From the NCBI GenBank assembly GCA_005882115.1, contig VBEG01000041.1, forward strand, positions 1 through 35,103: a stretch of DNA of 35,103 bases, in the 5' to 3' direction. The notes under the pieces were generated by a model. It saw nothing but the letters and a program-made list of their open reading frames with translations, did not search any database and was not told where the DNA came from. The stretch comes from Chloroflexota bacterium. GTDB lineage: Bacteria > Chloroflexota > Dormibacteria > Dormibacterales > Dormibacteraceae. The stretch's first letter is position 1. Each line of letters begins with the position of its first letter. A program made the translations under genes and the position numbers. Shown here one piece after another: positions 16,453-24,056 of the stretch.

Positions 16453-17434
16453 CAGCTTTTCGCGCGACTAGCGGCGGCAAGCGTTCGGTCAAGATCGTTT
16501 CGGCTTCTGCGACCAGATCGGTCACGACTCTGGCGGCCGGCGTGATCTCGTCGATCAGACCCGCTCCCTGGCCCCAGTAAAGGATCGACTCTTGAACGTC
16601 GCCCCTCTTGCGAGCCTCGAACATGTCTGCCAGAAGTTGCTCCCGATGCCTTCGGACGTCGTTCGGACGGCCCAGCCAGCGCTCGATCAGCCGGTTGCGC
16701 GCGACCCGCGCGTAGGCGCCTGGCCACTCGCCTCCCATCAGGATGTCGCTGACGTCGGTGACGATCGTGTCCGTGCCGTCGCTGTCGAGGATCGCCTTCT
16801 TGAAAGGATCGGCGAGCGCGGCCTCCGGTGTGGCGAGGAAACGCGTGCCCAGCAACACCCCGTCCGCGCCGAGCGCCAGCATCGCGGCCAGACCGCGGCC
16901 GTCGCTGATCCCACCCGCGGCGAGCACCGGGATCGGCGATACGGCCTTCACCACCTGAGGCACGATGGCGACCGTGCCTATCAGGCCGATGTGGCCGCCC
17001 CCATCTGTGCCCTGGGCCACGATCACGTCCGCGCCGGCCGCCGCGGCTTGGACGGCGTCGGCGACGGTCGGCACCATGTGCATGACCTTGAGGCCGCGGT
17101 CGTGAGCCATCTCGAAGATCGCTTTCAGGTCCTGGTTGTCACGCGGCCACGCAGTCGAATAGACAGCCGGCTGAGCGTCGAGAACGGCGCGGATCTCGTC
17201 GTCTTCCGCGAACGCAAGCAGCTGGTTCAGGCCAAACGGTCCCTTGGTCAGCCGGCGGACCGCATCAACAGCCTCAGGAATGAGGTCCGCGGTTTTGTCG
17301 CTGAGGCCGCGGATGCCCAGGCCTCCGGCGTTTGTGACCGCTGCCACCAGCTCGGGCGAGGTCTGACCGCTCATCCCGGCAAGAACGATGGGGTGGTCGA
17401 TCCCCATCAGCTCGGTGAACCTGGTCTTGATCAC
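16442..17434 (-). CDS. Nitronate monooxygenase / NPD-family FMN protein (FabK-like)
   Basis: The 330-residue TIM-barrel flavoprotein shows IDHPIVLAGMSGQTSPELVAAVTNAGGLG at the N-terminus, AAAGADVIVAQGTDGGGHIG in the middle (its His is the usual catalytic position) and PVLAAGGISDGRGLAAMLALGADGVLLGTRF near 175-205, which forms the FMN phosphate site. Members oxidise nitronates such as propionate 3-nitronate or reduce enoyl-ACP (FabK). The sequence does not separate these with certainty; nitronate monooxygenase is the usual call for this shape. It is convergent with the kinase gene and lies 10 bases upstream of the truncated haemoglobin's stop codon region on the map, so it is not in an operon with it in the reading order (haemoglobin first). 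Confidence 0.82.
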   Translation of the reverse strand: MIKTRFTELMGIDHPIVLAGMSGQTSPELVAAVTNAGGLGIRGLSDKTADLIPEAVDAVRRLTKGPFGLNQLLAFAEDDEIRAVLDAQPAVYSTAWPRDNQDLKAIFEMAHDRGLKVMHMVPTVADAVQAAAAGADVIVAQGTDGGGHIGLIGTVAIVPQVVKAVSPIPVLAAGGISDGRGLAAMLALGADGVLLGTRFLATPEAALADPFKKAILDSDGTDTIVTDVSDILMGGEWPGAYARVARNRLIERWLGRPNDVRRHREQLLADMFEARKRGDVQESILYWGQGAGLIDEITPAARVVTDLVAEAETILTERLPPLVARKAATR

Positions 17435-17444
17435 CGCAGGACTG

Positions 17445-17867
17445 CTAGTTGCGCATGGCAGGCGCCGCCTGGAAAGCGTCGGGCAGCGGCGTGCCCACCT
17501 CCTTGGACGTGACCTCCACGATTTCGGATTTCATCGGTCCCAGCAATCCCAAAAGATCGTCCTGTTCGGCCTTTCCGACGTTGAACTGGTTCAGCGTCGC
17601 GACCAGGTCTTCGACCAGAGCGTCGAACTCACCGTTCGTGACGCCCATCGACGCGTGAGCCTCTTTCATGCTCCGGCCGGTGTACCGGCAAGGTCCGCCG
17701 GTCGCCTCACAGACCTGGTCGATTAGCATCTTGGTCAGTCGAGCCAGGTCCGTCCTCGCAAACTTCAGGTTGATCCGATCGTCACCGGCCACCCGATCGC
17801 GGAAGCTGCCGACAACGGCCGTGATCGCGTCGATTCCACCGAGGCGGTCGTACAGCGAATCTGCCAT
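17445..17867 (-). CDS. Group 1 truncated haemoglobin
   Basis: The 140-residue protein has the 2-on-2 globin pattern MADSLYDRLGGIDAITAVV at the start, then CEATGGPCRYTGRSMKEAHASMGV with proximal His71. It binds O2 or NO at haem and may detoxify NO or support respiration. The ATG at 17867 is preceded by GGAGG eight bases upstream; the open frame continues to 18515 but that part is antisense to the hydrolase and is not expected to be translated. The gene is read before the NPD-family gene, with 10 bases between them, so the two are a likely operon. It diverges from the alpha/beta hydrolase. Confidence 0.92.
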   Translation of the reverse strand: MADSLYDRLGGIDAITAVVGSFRDRVAGDDRINLKFARTDLARLTKMLIDQVCEATGGPCRYTGRSMKEAHASMGVTNGEFDALVEDLVATLNQFNVGKAEQDDLLGLLGPMKSEIVEVTSKEVGTPLPDAFQAAPAMRN

Positions 17868-17925
17868 GGATCCCACCTCCACCGTGAGCGTTGCCCAAAG
17901 GCATAGGGGACGCGTCGCCCCATCA

Positions 17926-17954
17926 GATATTGCTCGCTTGCACAGCCATGTCAA
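17926..17954 (-). promoter_or_regulatory. Candidate promoter for the truncated haemoglobin gene
   Basis: On the minus strand a consensus -35 box TTGACA (17954-17949) is followed after 17 bases by AATATC, or after 18 by ATATCT, which are weak -10 boxes. It would give a leader of about 50 bases ending in GGAGG and the start codon. Confidence 0.4.
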
Positions 17955-17996
17955 TAGGCGGCTAGGCGTAGAACACATAGATAAAGGAGTCCTCGC

Positions 17997-18839
17997 ATGA
18001 CCACCGCGACCACCACGACCACGCGATCTCTGACTGTCGAGCGAATCGGCGATGTCGATCTGACTTTTACGGAGCGTGGTGGGGGGCGTCCGTTCGTGAT
18101 CCTCCACGGCGGCGCCGGGCCGCTCTCTGTCAGCGGATTCGCCGACCTGCTCGCCGAAACCGAGAAGGTCAGGGTCATCGCGCCAACCCATCCCGGTTTC
18201 GGCGGCACGCCCCGGCCCAACGCGCTGGACAGCATTCGCGGGCTGGCCGCGCTGTATGTCGCGTTGCTCGACGAGCTCGAGCTGACCGACGTCACCGTGA
18301 TCGGGAATTCGATCGGTGGCTGGATCGCCACCGAGATGGCGCTGCGTGGGTCGCCGAGGGTCGCTCGCGTCGTCCTTGTCGACGCGGTCGGGATCGAGGT
18401 CCCAGGCCATCCGGTCGCGGACTTCTTCTCCCTCACCATGGACCAGGTCGCGGAGCTCAGCTATCACCACCCGGATTCGTTCCGCATCGACGTTTCCCGC
18501 ATGGCGCCGGCTCAACAGGCAACCATGGCCGGCAACCGGGCCGCGCTTGCGGTTTACGGCGGAACGCCGTCGATGGTCGATCCGACGTTACGCGAGCGTC
18601 TCAGCTCGATCGCTGTGCCGGCGCTCGTGCTGTGGGGCGAAAGCGATCGGATCGTCGACCCTGACTACGGGCGCAGCTACGCCGCCGCGATTCCGACCGC
18701 GCGGTTCCAGCTTCTGAACAGAACCGGTCACGTGCCGCAGATCGAGACCCCGCAGCTGTTGCTGTCGGCGGTGACGGCCTTCGCCGGGCCGGGGGCTATT
18801 CCTCTCTCTGCGACGGGGGAAGACTCAGGTATTCCTTGA
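17997..18839 (+). CDS. Alpha/beta fold hydrolase
   Basis: The 280-residue protein has the oxyanion segment ILHGGAGP near 35-42, the nucleophile elbow GNSIGG with Ser105, the acid in WGESDRIVDP and the base in NRTGHVPQIE. It hydrolyses an ester, lactone or related bond; substrate unknown. AAGGAG stands before the ATG. The first ten residues are a Thr run with little conservation. The 3' end overlaps the convergent VWA gene by 44 bases, so the last residues (ATGEDSGIP) are probably not conserved. Confidence 0.9.
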   Translation: MTTATTTTTRSLTVERIGDVDLTFTERGGGRPFVILHGGAGPLSVSGFADLLAETEKVRVIAPTHPGFGGTPRPNALDSIRGLAALYVALLDELELTDVTVIGNSIGGWIATEMALRGSPRVARVVLVDAVGIEVPGHPVADFFSLTMDQVAELSYHHPDSFRIDVSRMAPAQQATMAGNRAALAVYGGTPSMVDPTLRERLSSIAVPALVLWGESDRIVDPDYGRSYAAAIPTARFQLLNRTGHVPQIETPQLLLSAVTAFAGPGAIPLSATGEDSGIP

Positions 18840-19527
18840 CGCTTCCCCCCGCGAGCTTGTGCACGGCGGCTACCGTCGCGGCGACCTTGGTCGCGATCTT
18901 GTCGAAGACGGCGAGGATCTGAGCAAAATCGCCTCCGGTGTCGACGTTCCACCATTGGCCCCCGGTATCGGTGGCCATCGAGCGGAAGTACTTGATGTTC
19001 GGCGACAGCACAAAAGTCATGGCCCCGGCCTCCCGCAGGCGTCCGGTCATCGTCGCGGGCTGGAGCTTGCGCTGCAACGCAGGCTCATCGGTGATCAGGA
19101 CGACCACTTTCATCGCATCTGCCCGGTAACCGGGCTGGGCGAGAGCTGCCGACAAGGCCTCGAGGGACGATTCCCCCTCGTTGCCTCCGCCGGAATAGCG
19201 CGGCAGTCCGCGAAGCAGAGATTTGACCCGCTCGGCGCTGGAGCTGAAGGGCGTCGCCACGATCCGGTCGCCTTCGACCGTGAGATCTCCGAATCCCACG
19301 ACCGCCGCCACCCAATCGATGCGCCGTGTCGCCAGCCTGTCGACGAAGGACTGGCAGCTCTCGATCAGGCCGTCGATCTTGTCGTTCATGCTGCCGGTCG
19401 TGTCAATCACGAAGACCAGGTCGGCGCGGGCTTTGGCCGAGTCCCGGCCGACCTCCATGCGCACGACCTTTGCCCCGCTCGCTAACGGCTTGTCTGAGCG
19501 CGACGGATTGGGAACGATCTTGCTCAC
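18796..19527 (-). CDS. VWA domain protein paired with a J-domain protein
   Basis: The 243-residue cytoplasmic protein is almost wholly a von Willebrand factor A domain. The metal-ion-dependent adhesion site begins DTTGSMND at 42-49, and a later acidic loop reads VLITDEP. There is no signal peptide or membrane helix. VWA domains bind partner proteins through a bound Mg2+. The GTG at 19527 is chosen because it follows the J-protein stop by 5 bases and has AGGTAGAAG before it; the longer frame to 19656 would overlap the J-protein in an arginine-rich shadow. The tail SLPPSQREE overlaps the hydrolase gene. The pair suggests a J-protein/VWA partner complex, possibly with an Hsp70 encoded elsewhere. 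Confidence 0.85.
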   Translation of the reverse strand: MSKIVPNPSRSDKPLASGAKVVRMEVGRDSAKARADLVFVIDTTGSMNDKIDGLIESCQSFVDRLATRRIDWVAAVVGFGDLTVEGDRIVATPFSSSAERVKSLLRGLPRYSGGGNEGESSLEALSAALAQPGYRADAMKVVVLITDEPALQRKLQPATMTGRLREAGAMTFVLSPNIKYFRSMATDTGGQWWNVDTGGDFAQILAVFDKIATKVAATVAAVHKLAGGSVKEYLSLPPSQREE

Positions 19528-19532
19528 AACTT

Positions 19533-20051
19533 CTACCTGGCAGTCACGGTGAGGTCGATGTCGCCGCTGAGCGTGGCGCCGGGCTCGAGGACGCCGTCGC
19601 CGAAGGCAAGCGTGAAGTCGACGTCGGCGGGAAGGCTGTCGTGGCTCCAGTGCCAATGGACGTCGGCCAGATGCCAGGGCGGCGCGAGCGTGAGATCGAT
19701 GCGATGGATCGAGGGATCAAACGGAGGACCGCCCACCTGGCTCAAGCGCACTGAGAAGTTGATCTCATGCGCGCTCGAATCGAATGCTCGGAGGACGACC
19801 TCGGCGGGAAGGATCTCCAGCTCCGGCAGGCGAGCGCCGCTCCGCGCGTCGTAATCGGCGCGAAGGTCAGCTCTGCCGAGCACCCGAAACGCCTCGTTGA
19901 TGCGCTTCATGCGCTCCTCGGCACGAATGTCTCCCCTGTTGTGATCGGGGTGGTACTTGTGTGCCAGGCGCTTGTAGGCGGCCTCGATCACGTCAGGATC
20001 GGCTGATGGATCGACCTGGAGCACGCGGTAAAGATCCTCGTCAGCGGGCAA
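19533..20051 (-). CDS. J-domain protein with a C-terminal beta-rich domain
   Basis: The 172-residue protein opens with a J domain (about 5-68): DLYRVLQVDPSADPDVIEAAYK, then the HPD tripeptide at 34-36 and NEAFRVLGRADLRADYDAR. J domains stimulate the ATPase of Hsp70. There is no Gly/Phe region or zinc finger, so it is not DnaJ itself. The remaining 100 residues are beta-rich (PPFDPSIHRIDLTLAPPW, GDIDLTVTAR), unfamiliar to me, and may recognise the client. The start is TTG at 20051, preceded by GGGAG about eight bases away. It is transcribed first, with the VWA gene 5 bases after it, and diverges from the carboxypeptidase gene. Confidence 0.85.
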   Translation of the reverse strand: MPADEDLYRVLQVDPSADPDVIEAAYKRLAHKYHPDHNRGDIRAEERMKRINEAFRVLGRADLRADYDARSGARLPELEILPAEVVLRAFDSSAHEINFSVRLSQVGGPPFDPSIHRIDLTLAPPWHLADVHWHWSHDSLPADVDFTLAFGDGVLEPGATLSGDIDLTVTAR

Positions 20052-20088
20052 CTATCCGTCTCCCAACTCGGGTACAAGATAAGCGGAA

Positions 20089-21420
20089 TTGGCTCGCTTC
20101 CGGCTGACGGTAGAAGTCCGCGCGGCACCTTCGGCCTCCCGCAGAACCGTGCGGAGACCGAGGCCGGCATCGCCCGCTTACGCGGGGCGGCGGTGGGTCG
20201 TTTTGTCGCCGGCGTGGGCGAGGCGGCTCCGGAGATTCGGGCTCCCGCTGGCGGCGCTGCTGGTGGTGGCCGGCACGATCAACTACCTGAGGCCGATCCC
20301 CGACGTGGCGGCGACAACCTCGAGTCCTGTCCAATCCACGATTCCAGGCACGCCGCCCAGCCTGCCGTGGCCCGGTGTCGGCTCCGCGGCGGTGGGCGCT
20401 TCGGGACTTGGCCTCATAGCCACCTCGGGCGACGCGTCTCCCGTACCCGCGGCGAGCATCGCGAAGGTGATGACGGCGATGGTCGTGCTCGCCGACAAAG
20501 CCCTCGTCAGGGGCGACTCGGGCCCGACCCTGGTCATCACCGACCAGGATGTGGCGACCTACAAGGCTGATGTGGCCGACCAGCAGTCGGTCGTCCCTGT
20601 TGTGGTGGGTGAACAGCTGAGCGAGTTCCAGGCCCTCGAGGCTCTGCTCGTTCCGTCCGGCAACAACATCGCCGAAACCCTCGCCCGATGGGACGCCGGT
20701 TCGGTGACCGCTTTCGTCGCCAAGATGAACCAGCGGGCCGCGGCGCTGCACCTCACGCACACCGTGTTCGCGGACCCGGCCGGTGTTTCGATTCAGACCG
20801 TGAGCACCCCCACCGACCTGCTTGCGATGGGGATGGCGGCCATGCAGCAAGAGGTCCTCGCGCAGATCGTCAATCTGCCGCAGACCACGCTGCCCGTGGC
20901 GGGCACGCTCTACAACGTCAATTCGGTCCTGGGTCAGAGCGGGATCGTCGGGATCAAGACCGGCTCGGGATTGAATTTCGGCGCCAACTTCCTTTTCGCG
21001 GCCACCGCCACCGTCGACGGCGCCGTCGTGACGCTCTATGGCTGCGTCATGGGCCAACCGACCCTGGACGCGGCCTTCCACGAGGCCGAGGCGCTCCTCG
21101 CTGTAATGAAGGGGGCGCTGACGGTGCACCAGGTCATCAAGCGAAACGACGTCGTGGGCATTTATGAGACACCGTGGGGAAGCCGTTCGGACCTCGTGGC
21201 GACTGACGATGTCGCCCTGGTCGAATGGCCCGGCATGATCCTGCGACAGCGCCTCGACGCCCCGACTCTCCCCATCGACAGGCCTGTAGCGGGTAGAACG
21301 CCCGCAGGCAATGTGCATCTGGTCCTCGGTGATCAGCAGGCTGACGTGCATCTGATCACGACGGCGACGCTCGATCCGCCAGGCTTCAGTTGGCGTTTGT
21401 TGCGAATCAATTTGTTCTAG
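20089..21420 (+). CDS. D-alanyl-D-alanine carboxypeptidase (peptidase S11, low-molecular-weight PBP)
   Basis: The 443-residue protein has an arginine-rich cytoplasmic N-terminus, one signal-anchor helix near 51-66, and an S11 domain with all three active-site motifs: SIAK at 123-126, SGN at 190-192 and KTG at 290-292. It trims the terminal D-Ala from peptidoglycan stem peptides outside the membrane. A C-terminal beta domain of about 100 residues follows. The listed start is TTG at 20089 without a strong Shine-Dalgarno sequence; the GTG at 20149 is an alternative, and either keeps the anchor. It leads a short plus-strand run with two small membrane proteins. Confidence 0.88.
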   Translation: MARFRLTVEVRAAPSASRRTVRRPRPASPAYAGRRWVVLSPAWARRLRRFGLPLAALLVVAGTINYLRPIPDVAATTSSPVQSTIPGTPPSLPWPGVGSAAVGASGLGLIATSGDASPVPAASIAKVMTAMVVLADKALVRGDSGPTLVITDQDVATYKADVADQQSVVPVVVGEQLSEFQALEALLVPSGNNIAETLARWDAGSVTAFVAKMNQRAAALHLTHTVFADPAGVSIQTVSTPTDLLAMGMAAMQQEVLAQIVNLPQTTLPVAGTLYNVNSVLGQSGIVGIKTGSGLNFGANFLFAATATVDGAVVTLYGCVMGQPTLDAAFHEAEALLAVMKGALTVHQVIKRNDVVGIYETPWGSRSDLVATDDVALVEWPGMILRQRLDAPTLPIDRPVAGRTPAGNVHLVLGDQQADVHLITTATLDPPGFSWRLLRINLF

Positions 21421-21444
21421 TCCACACAGGAGATTGGCAGGGAG

Positions 21445-21918
21445 ATGTTCGACCAGCAACGCACAGCCCTGAACCCTGGGGCTGTGGAGGCGAATCGGGC
21501 CGGAAGGATCACGCGAGGCCAGCGCTTCCAGTTGGGTGCGCGCGCGACCGGAGCTGTCCTGGGCTGGGTGAGCATGACGGCGTTCGCGGCGATCGCCTGG
21601 TGGTTTGTCTTCGTCGCCGAAACGCGATGGCTTGCGTTACCGGGTCTGATCGCCACGGTCGTCGCTCCAATCGCCCTGTGGGCGCTGTACCTCATCGTGG
21701 CGGACATGCGCAGCGGCGCGGTCGTGAGCGAGACGGGCCAGCTGGTCATCCTTCGGGAAGGCGACAGCGAGAGCAAGTTTCTGGTGCGCCTGGCCGGCCG
21801 GAAGCTCAGATTGCCGTCCACCTTGGCCGACCTACTTCATCGCTCCGGCAGCCTGACAGCGTTCTACACCCGCTGGTCGCACATGCTGGTGAACCTCACC
21901 GCGGCGGACGACGGGTGA
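21445..21918 (+). CDS. Small membrane protein of unknown function, two helices
   Basis: The 157-residue protein has two transmembrane helices (about 35-57 and 62-86) and a C-terminal cytoplasmic region with SETGQLVILREGDSESKFLVRLAGRK. I do not recognise the family. GGCAGGGAG stands directly before the ATG. It begins 24 bases after the carboxypeptidase gene, so it is probably co-transcribed and may act at the envelope. Confidence 0.7.
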   Translation: MFDQQRTALNPGAVEANRAGRITRGQRFQLGARATGAVLGWVSMTAFAAIAWWFVFVAETRWLALPGLIATVVAPIALWALYLIVADMRSGAVVSETGQLVILREGDSESKFLVRLAGRKLRLPSTLADLLHRSGSLTAFYTRWSHMLVNLTAADDG

Positions 21919-21997
21919 TGAGAGTAGGGTCCGGCCTTCCAGTGAGGCGCGAATGCATGGCCCGCCGGATAGGCTGAGCAGCAAGGAGACCTGAACC

Positions 21998-22474
21998 GTG
22001 ACCGCACGCTTCGCCAAGATTTATTCGGTGGTCGGTGCATTGATGCTGCTCGAGTTTCTTGCTCAGTTCTACACGATCGCCTCATCGGGGTTCACCACCG
22101 TCGCCGGCCAGATCGCAAACTCCGCGAACGGCAGCGAGACACGCTCAGCAGTACAGGAAGTAGACCTCTTCGCCGCGGCCCACGCGGTGATCGGAGTCTT
22201 CATCGTTCCACTCACCATCCTGGCCCTCATCGCCCTGTCCTGGCTTGCACGACTTCCGAGACGGACGAGGGTACTCACAAGCCTGCTCTTTCTCTTGTGG
22301 CTCTTCCAGTTCGGCCTGGCTTTCATAGGCTTCGCCGGAATCGCTCCGATCGCCGGGCTGCATGGCCTCAACGCTCTGGCCCTGGTTGGGCTCGGGATTT
22401 ACCTGGTGAGAAGGAACTGGGCGTTCGGGGGCCGCGGCTCCGCATCGACCGCCACTCTCACCGCTGGCCACTAG
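21998..22474 (+). CDS. Four-helix membrane protein (DUF6220-like)
   Basis: The 158-residue protein has four hydrophobic segments near 8-28, 58-82, 90-112 and 118-138. The ending IAGLHGLNALALVGLGIYLVRRNWAFG resembles small DUF6220-type proteins; this is a recollection, not a search result. The start is GTG at 21998 with AAGGAG about nine bases before it. A 79-base gap separates it from the preceding membrane protein, so it may have its own promoter. Function unknown. Confidence 0.7.
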   Translation: MTARFAKIYSVVGALMLLEFLAQFYTIASSGFTTVAGQIANSANGSETRSAVQEVDLFAAAHAVIGVFIVPLTILALIALSWLARLPRRTRVLTSLLFLLWLFQFGLAFIGFAGIAPIAGLHGLNALALVGLGIYLVRRNWAFGGRGSASTATLTAGH

Positions 22475-22505
22475 CCCGCCGGAGCGGTAGGCCCTCCCCG
22501 ATTCC

Positions 22506-22573
22506 AACCCGCAAGTGTGCGCAATTGCGGGTTTCCAGTTCGCTGATTTGCCGCCACTGTGCGCACTGGCGGC
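22506..22573. repeat. Twin hairpins with identical loop core TGTGCGCA
   Basis: Hairpin 1 has arms AACCCGCAA (22506-22514) and TTGCGGGTT (22525-22533) and the ten-base loop GTGTGCGCAA. Hairpin 2 has arms GCCGCCA (22550-22556) and TGGCGGC (22567-22573) and the ten-base loop CTGTGCGCAC. The stems are unrelated, but the loop octamer TGTGCGCA is the same and holds the self-complementary TGCGCA. It lies between the convergent four-helix and ACT-domain genes; 22475-22609 holds no gene. Confidence 0.75.
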
Positions 22574-22609
22574 TCGTACCTCAACCCAGAGAGGTGCGAC
22601 GGCGTCCGG

Positions 22610-23023
22610 CTAGGCCCCTAACACCTCGGCGGCCCGCTCGTATTCGTCCGGAGCGACCCAGAGGATCATCCCGTAGCGCCCCGACCCAGCACTGGTCGCG
22701 GCCGCTGCGGTGATGTTGATGTTCGCCTCGGCGAGCTTCGCAGCCGTGTTCGTCACGGCACCTACGCGGTCGTCGCCCTGGATCAGAAACGCTCGCTTCG
22801 CATCGCTGAGTGTCAGACCGGCCCGCTCCGCCGCTTGGCGGAAAGAGGCGGGGTCTTCCGGTACGAGATCTACCTGGGATTGGCCGCCGCCGCTCGGAAA
22901 GCCAAGGTAGGCGAGCAGGTTTATCTCGCTCTCCTTTAGCGCGGACAGGATCCGCTCGCCTTCGCCCGGCTTGTCTGGAACGGTCACGTAGTAATAGTCG
23001 ACCCGCCGCACCGTGTCAGCCAT
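22610..23023 (-). CDS. Tandem ACT-domain protein
   Basis: The 137-residue protein consists of two ACT-like units: YYYVTVPDKPGEGERILSAL at about 8-27, and a second with LIQGDDRVGAVTNTAAKLAEANINITAAAAT near 80-110. ACT domains bind amino acids or other small ligands and often pair as dimers. No catalytic domain is attached, so it is probably a stand-alone sensor or regulatory subunit. The ATG at 23023 follows AAGGAG by seven bases; the GTG directly before it is too close. It is monocistronic by position. Confidence 0.85.
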   Translation of the reverse strand: MADTVRRVDYYYVTVPDKPGEGERILSALKESEINLLAYLGFPSGGGQSQVDLVPEDPASFRQAAERAGLTLSDAKRAFLIQGDDRVGAVTNTAAKLAEANINITAAAATSAGSGRYGMILWVAPDEYERAAEVLGA

Positions 23024-23083
23024 CACACTGCTCCTTCTCGAACCCGCCGGCCAATCACCACTTTACGCCGCTAGAGAATCACC

Positions 23084-23317
23084 TCAGGCGTCGAGCAAAC
23101 AGTGGTATGGACGAGCCGAGCGGCCACAACGCAAATTCGCGAACTGCACAGCGCGCTCCCCTCCCAGCGGAGGGCGGTGAGCAACGGGTAGCCAGCGGCG
23201 ATGGTCGTACAGAGCCCCGCCAACGACTACCAGTGGACGACCCTGCCCGATCCGAACGTACGCGATCCGCACACCGTCGGCGGAGAGTGTTGTCAGAAGC
23301 GGGCCACCGTTGTCCAT
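23084..23317 (-). pseudogene. N-terminal remnant of an alpha/beta hydrolase
   Basis: The 77-residue frame reads LSADGVRIAYVRIGQGRPLVVVGGALYDHRRW at 11-42 (here cited by position; key residues are IAY, GQGRPLVVVGGAL and HRRW), which is the usual opening of alpha/beta hydrolases up to the oxyanion region. After residue 45 the similarity stops, and no nucleophile elbow is found in any minus frame downstream. It is most likely a decayed fragment; a short real protein is less likely. The 316 bases between 23024 and 23339 hold nothing else that I can see. Confidence 0.4.
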
Positions 23318-23339
23318 CGGCGAAGTCTAGGGTTCACCG

Positions 23340-23996
23340 ATGACGACGCGAGCCTGTGAGCTGGACCACCTGGTCGTCACGTCGCCAACCTTGGCGGCTG
23401 GAGTGAAATGGCTGCAGGAGGCGCTGCGGGTTGCACCCCAAGCCGGCGGAGATCACCAGCGAATGGGAACTCACAATGCATTGGTGCGACTCGGCGGCGC
23501 TACCTATCTGGAAGTTATCGCGTCTAACCCTGCAGCCCCACCCCCACGTCGGCCTCGCTGGTTCGAACTTGATCGTATGGCGCCTGACGCCACGCCTGGT
23601 CTGGCGACGTGGGTCGCGCGCACGGACGACCTGAAGTCCACGGTAGCGGACTGCCCCTCACAGTTCGGAGCCATCGAGCCGATGAGCCGAGGGTCACTAA
23701 ACTGGCTGATCACCGTTGCGCCTGACGGCAGCCTTTCCGGCGGCGGCGTCTTCCCGACTCTCATCGAGTGGCAGACCCAGGAGCATCCGGCAAGCAGCCT
23801 CGAAAAACAGGGCTGTGCGTTAGAGCTCCTGGAGTTGTTCCATCCAGAGCCGAGCTCGCTGCGCGGATTGTTGGAATGTCTGGGCCTTCACGACAAGGCG
23901 ACGATACGCGAGACACGTCTTGGAGAACGGCCCTATCTGGTCGCCCACATCGATACGCGTCACGGTATTCGGTCGATCGGCGGTCCGCCAATCTGA
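23340..23996 (+). CDS. VOC superfamily protein, glyoxalase-like domain
   Basis: The 218-residue protein matches the Glyoxalase_3-like group: LDHLVVTSPTLAAGVKWLQEAL at 8-29, QRMGTHNALVRLGGATYLEVIA near 41-62, then RPRWFELD and ATWVARTDDL. His10 and Glu59 are likely metal ligands. Reaction and substrate are unknown. TCTAGG lies eight to nine bases before the ATG and no clear Shine-Dalgarno sequence is seen, so a leaderless or nearly leaderless transcript is possible. Confidence 0.85.
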   Translation: MTTRACELDHLVVTSPTLAAGVKWLQEALRVAPQAGGDHQRMGTHNALVRLGGATYLEVIASNPAAPPPRRPRWFELDRMAPDATPGLATWVARTDDLKSTVADCPSQFGAIEPMSRGSLNWLITVAPDGSLSGGGVFPTLIEWQTQEHPASSLEKQGCALELLELFHPEPSSLRGLLECLGLHDKATIRETRLGERPYLVAHIDTRHGIRSIGGPPI

Positions 23997-24056
23997 AGGG
24001 GGACTATCACCGCGCACAAGGGCAGAAGAGCGTCGTGGTACGGCCTATTCGGGAGG

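Noticed and set aside
17868-18515. N-terminal extension of the truncated haemoglobin frame
   Set aside because: The extension is antisense to the alpha/beta hydrolase, and a strong GGAGG precedes the internal ATG at 17867.
22506-22573. Intrinsic terminators
   Set aside because: Neither hairpin is followed by a T-tract on either strand, and the shared loop is not explained by termination.
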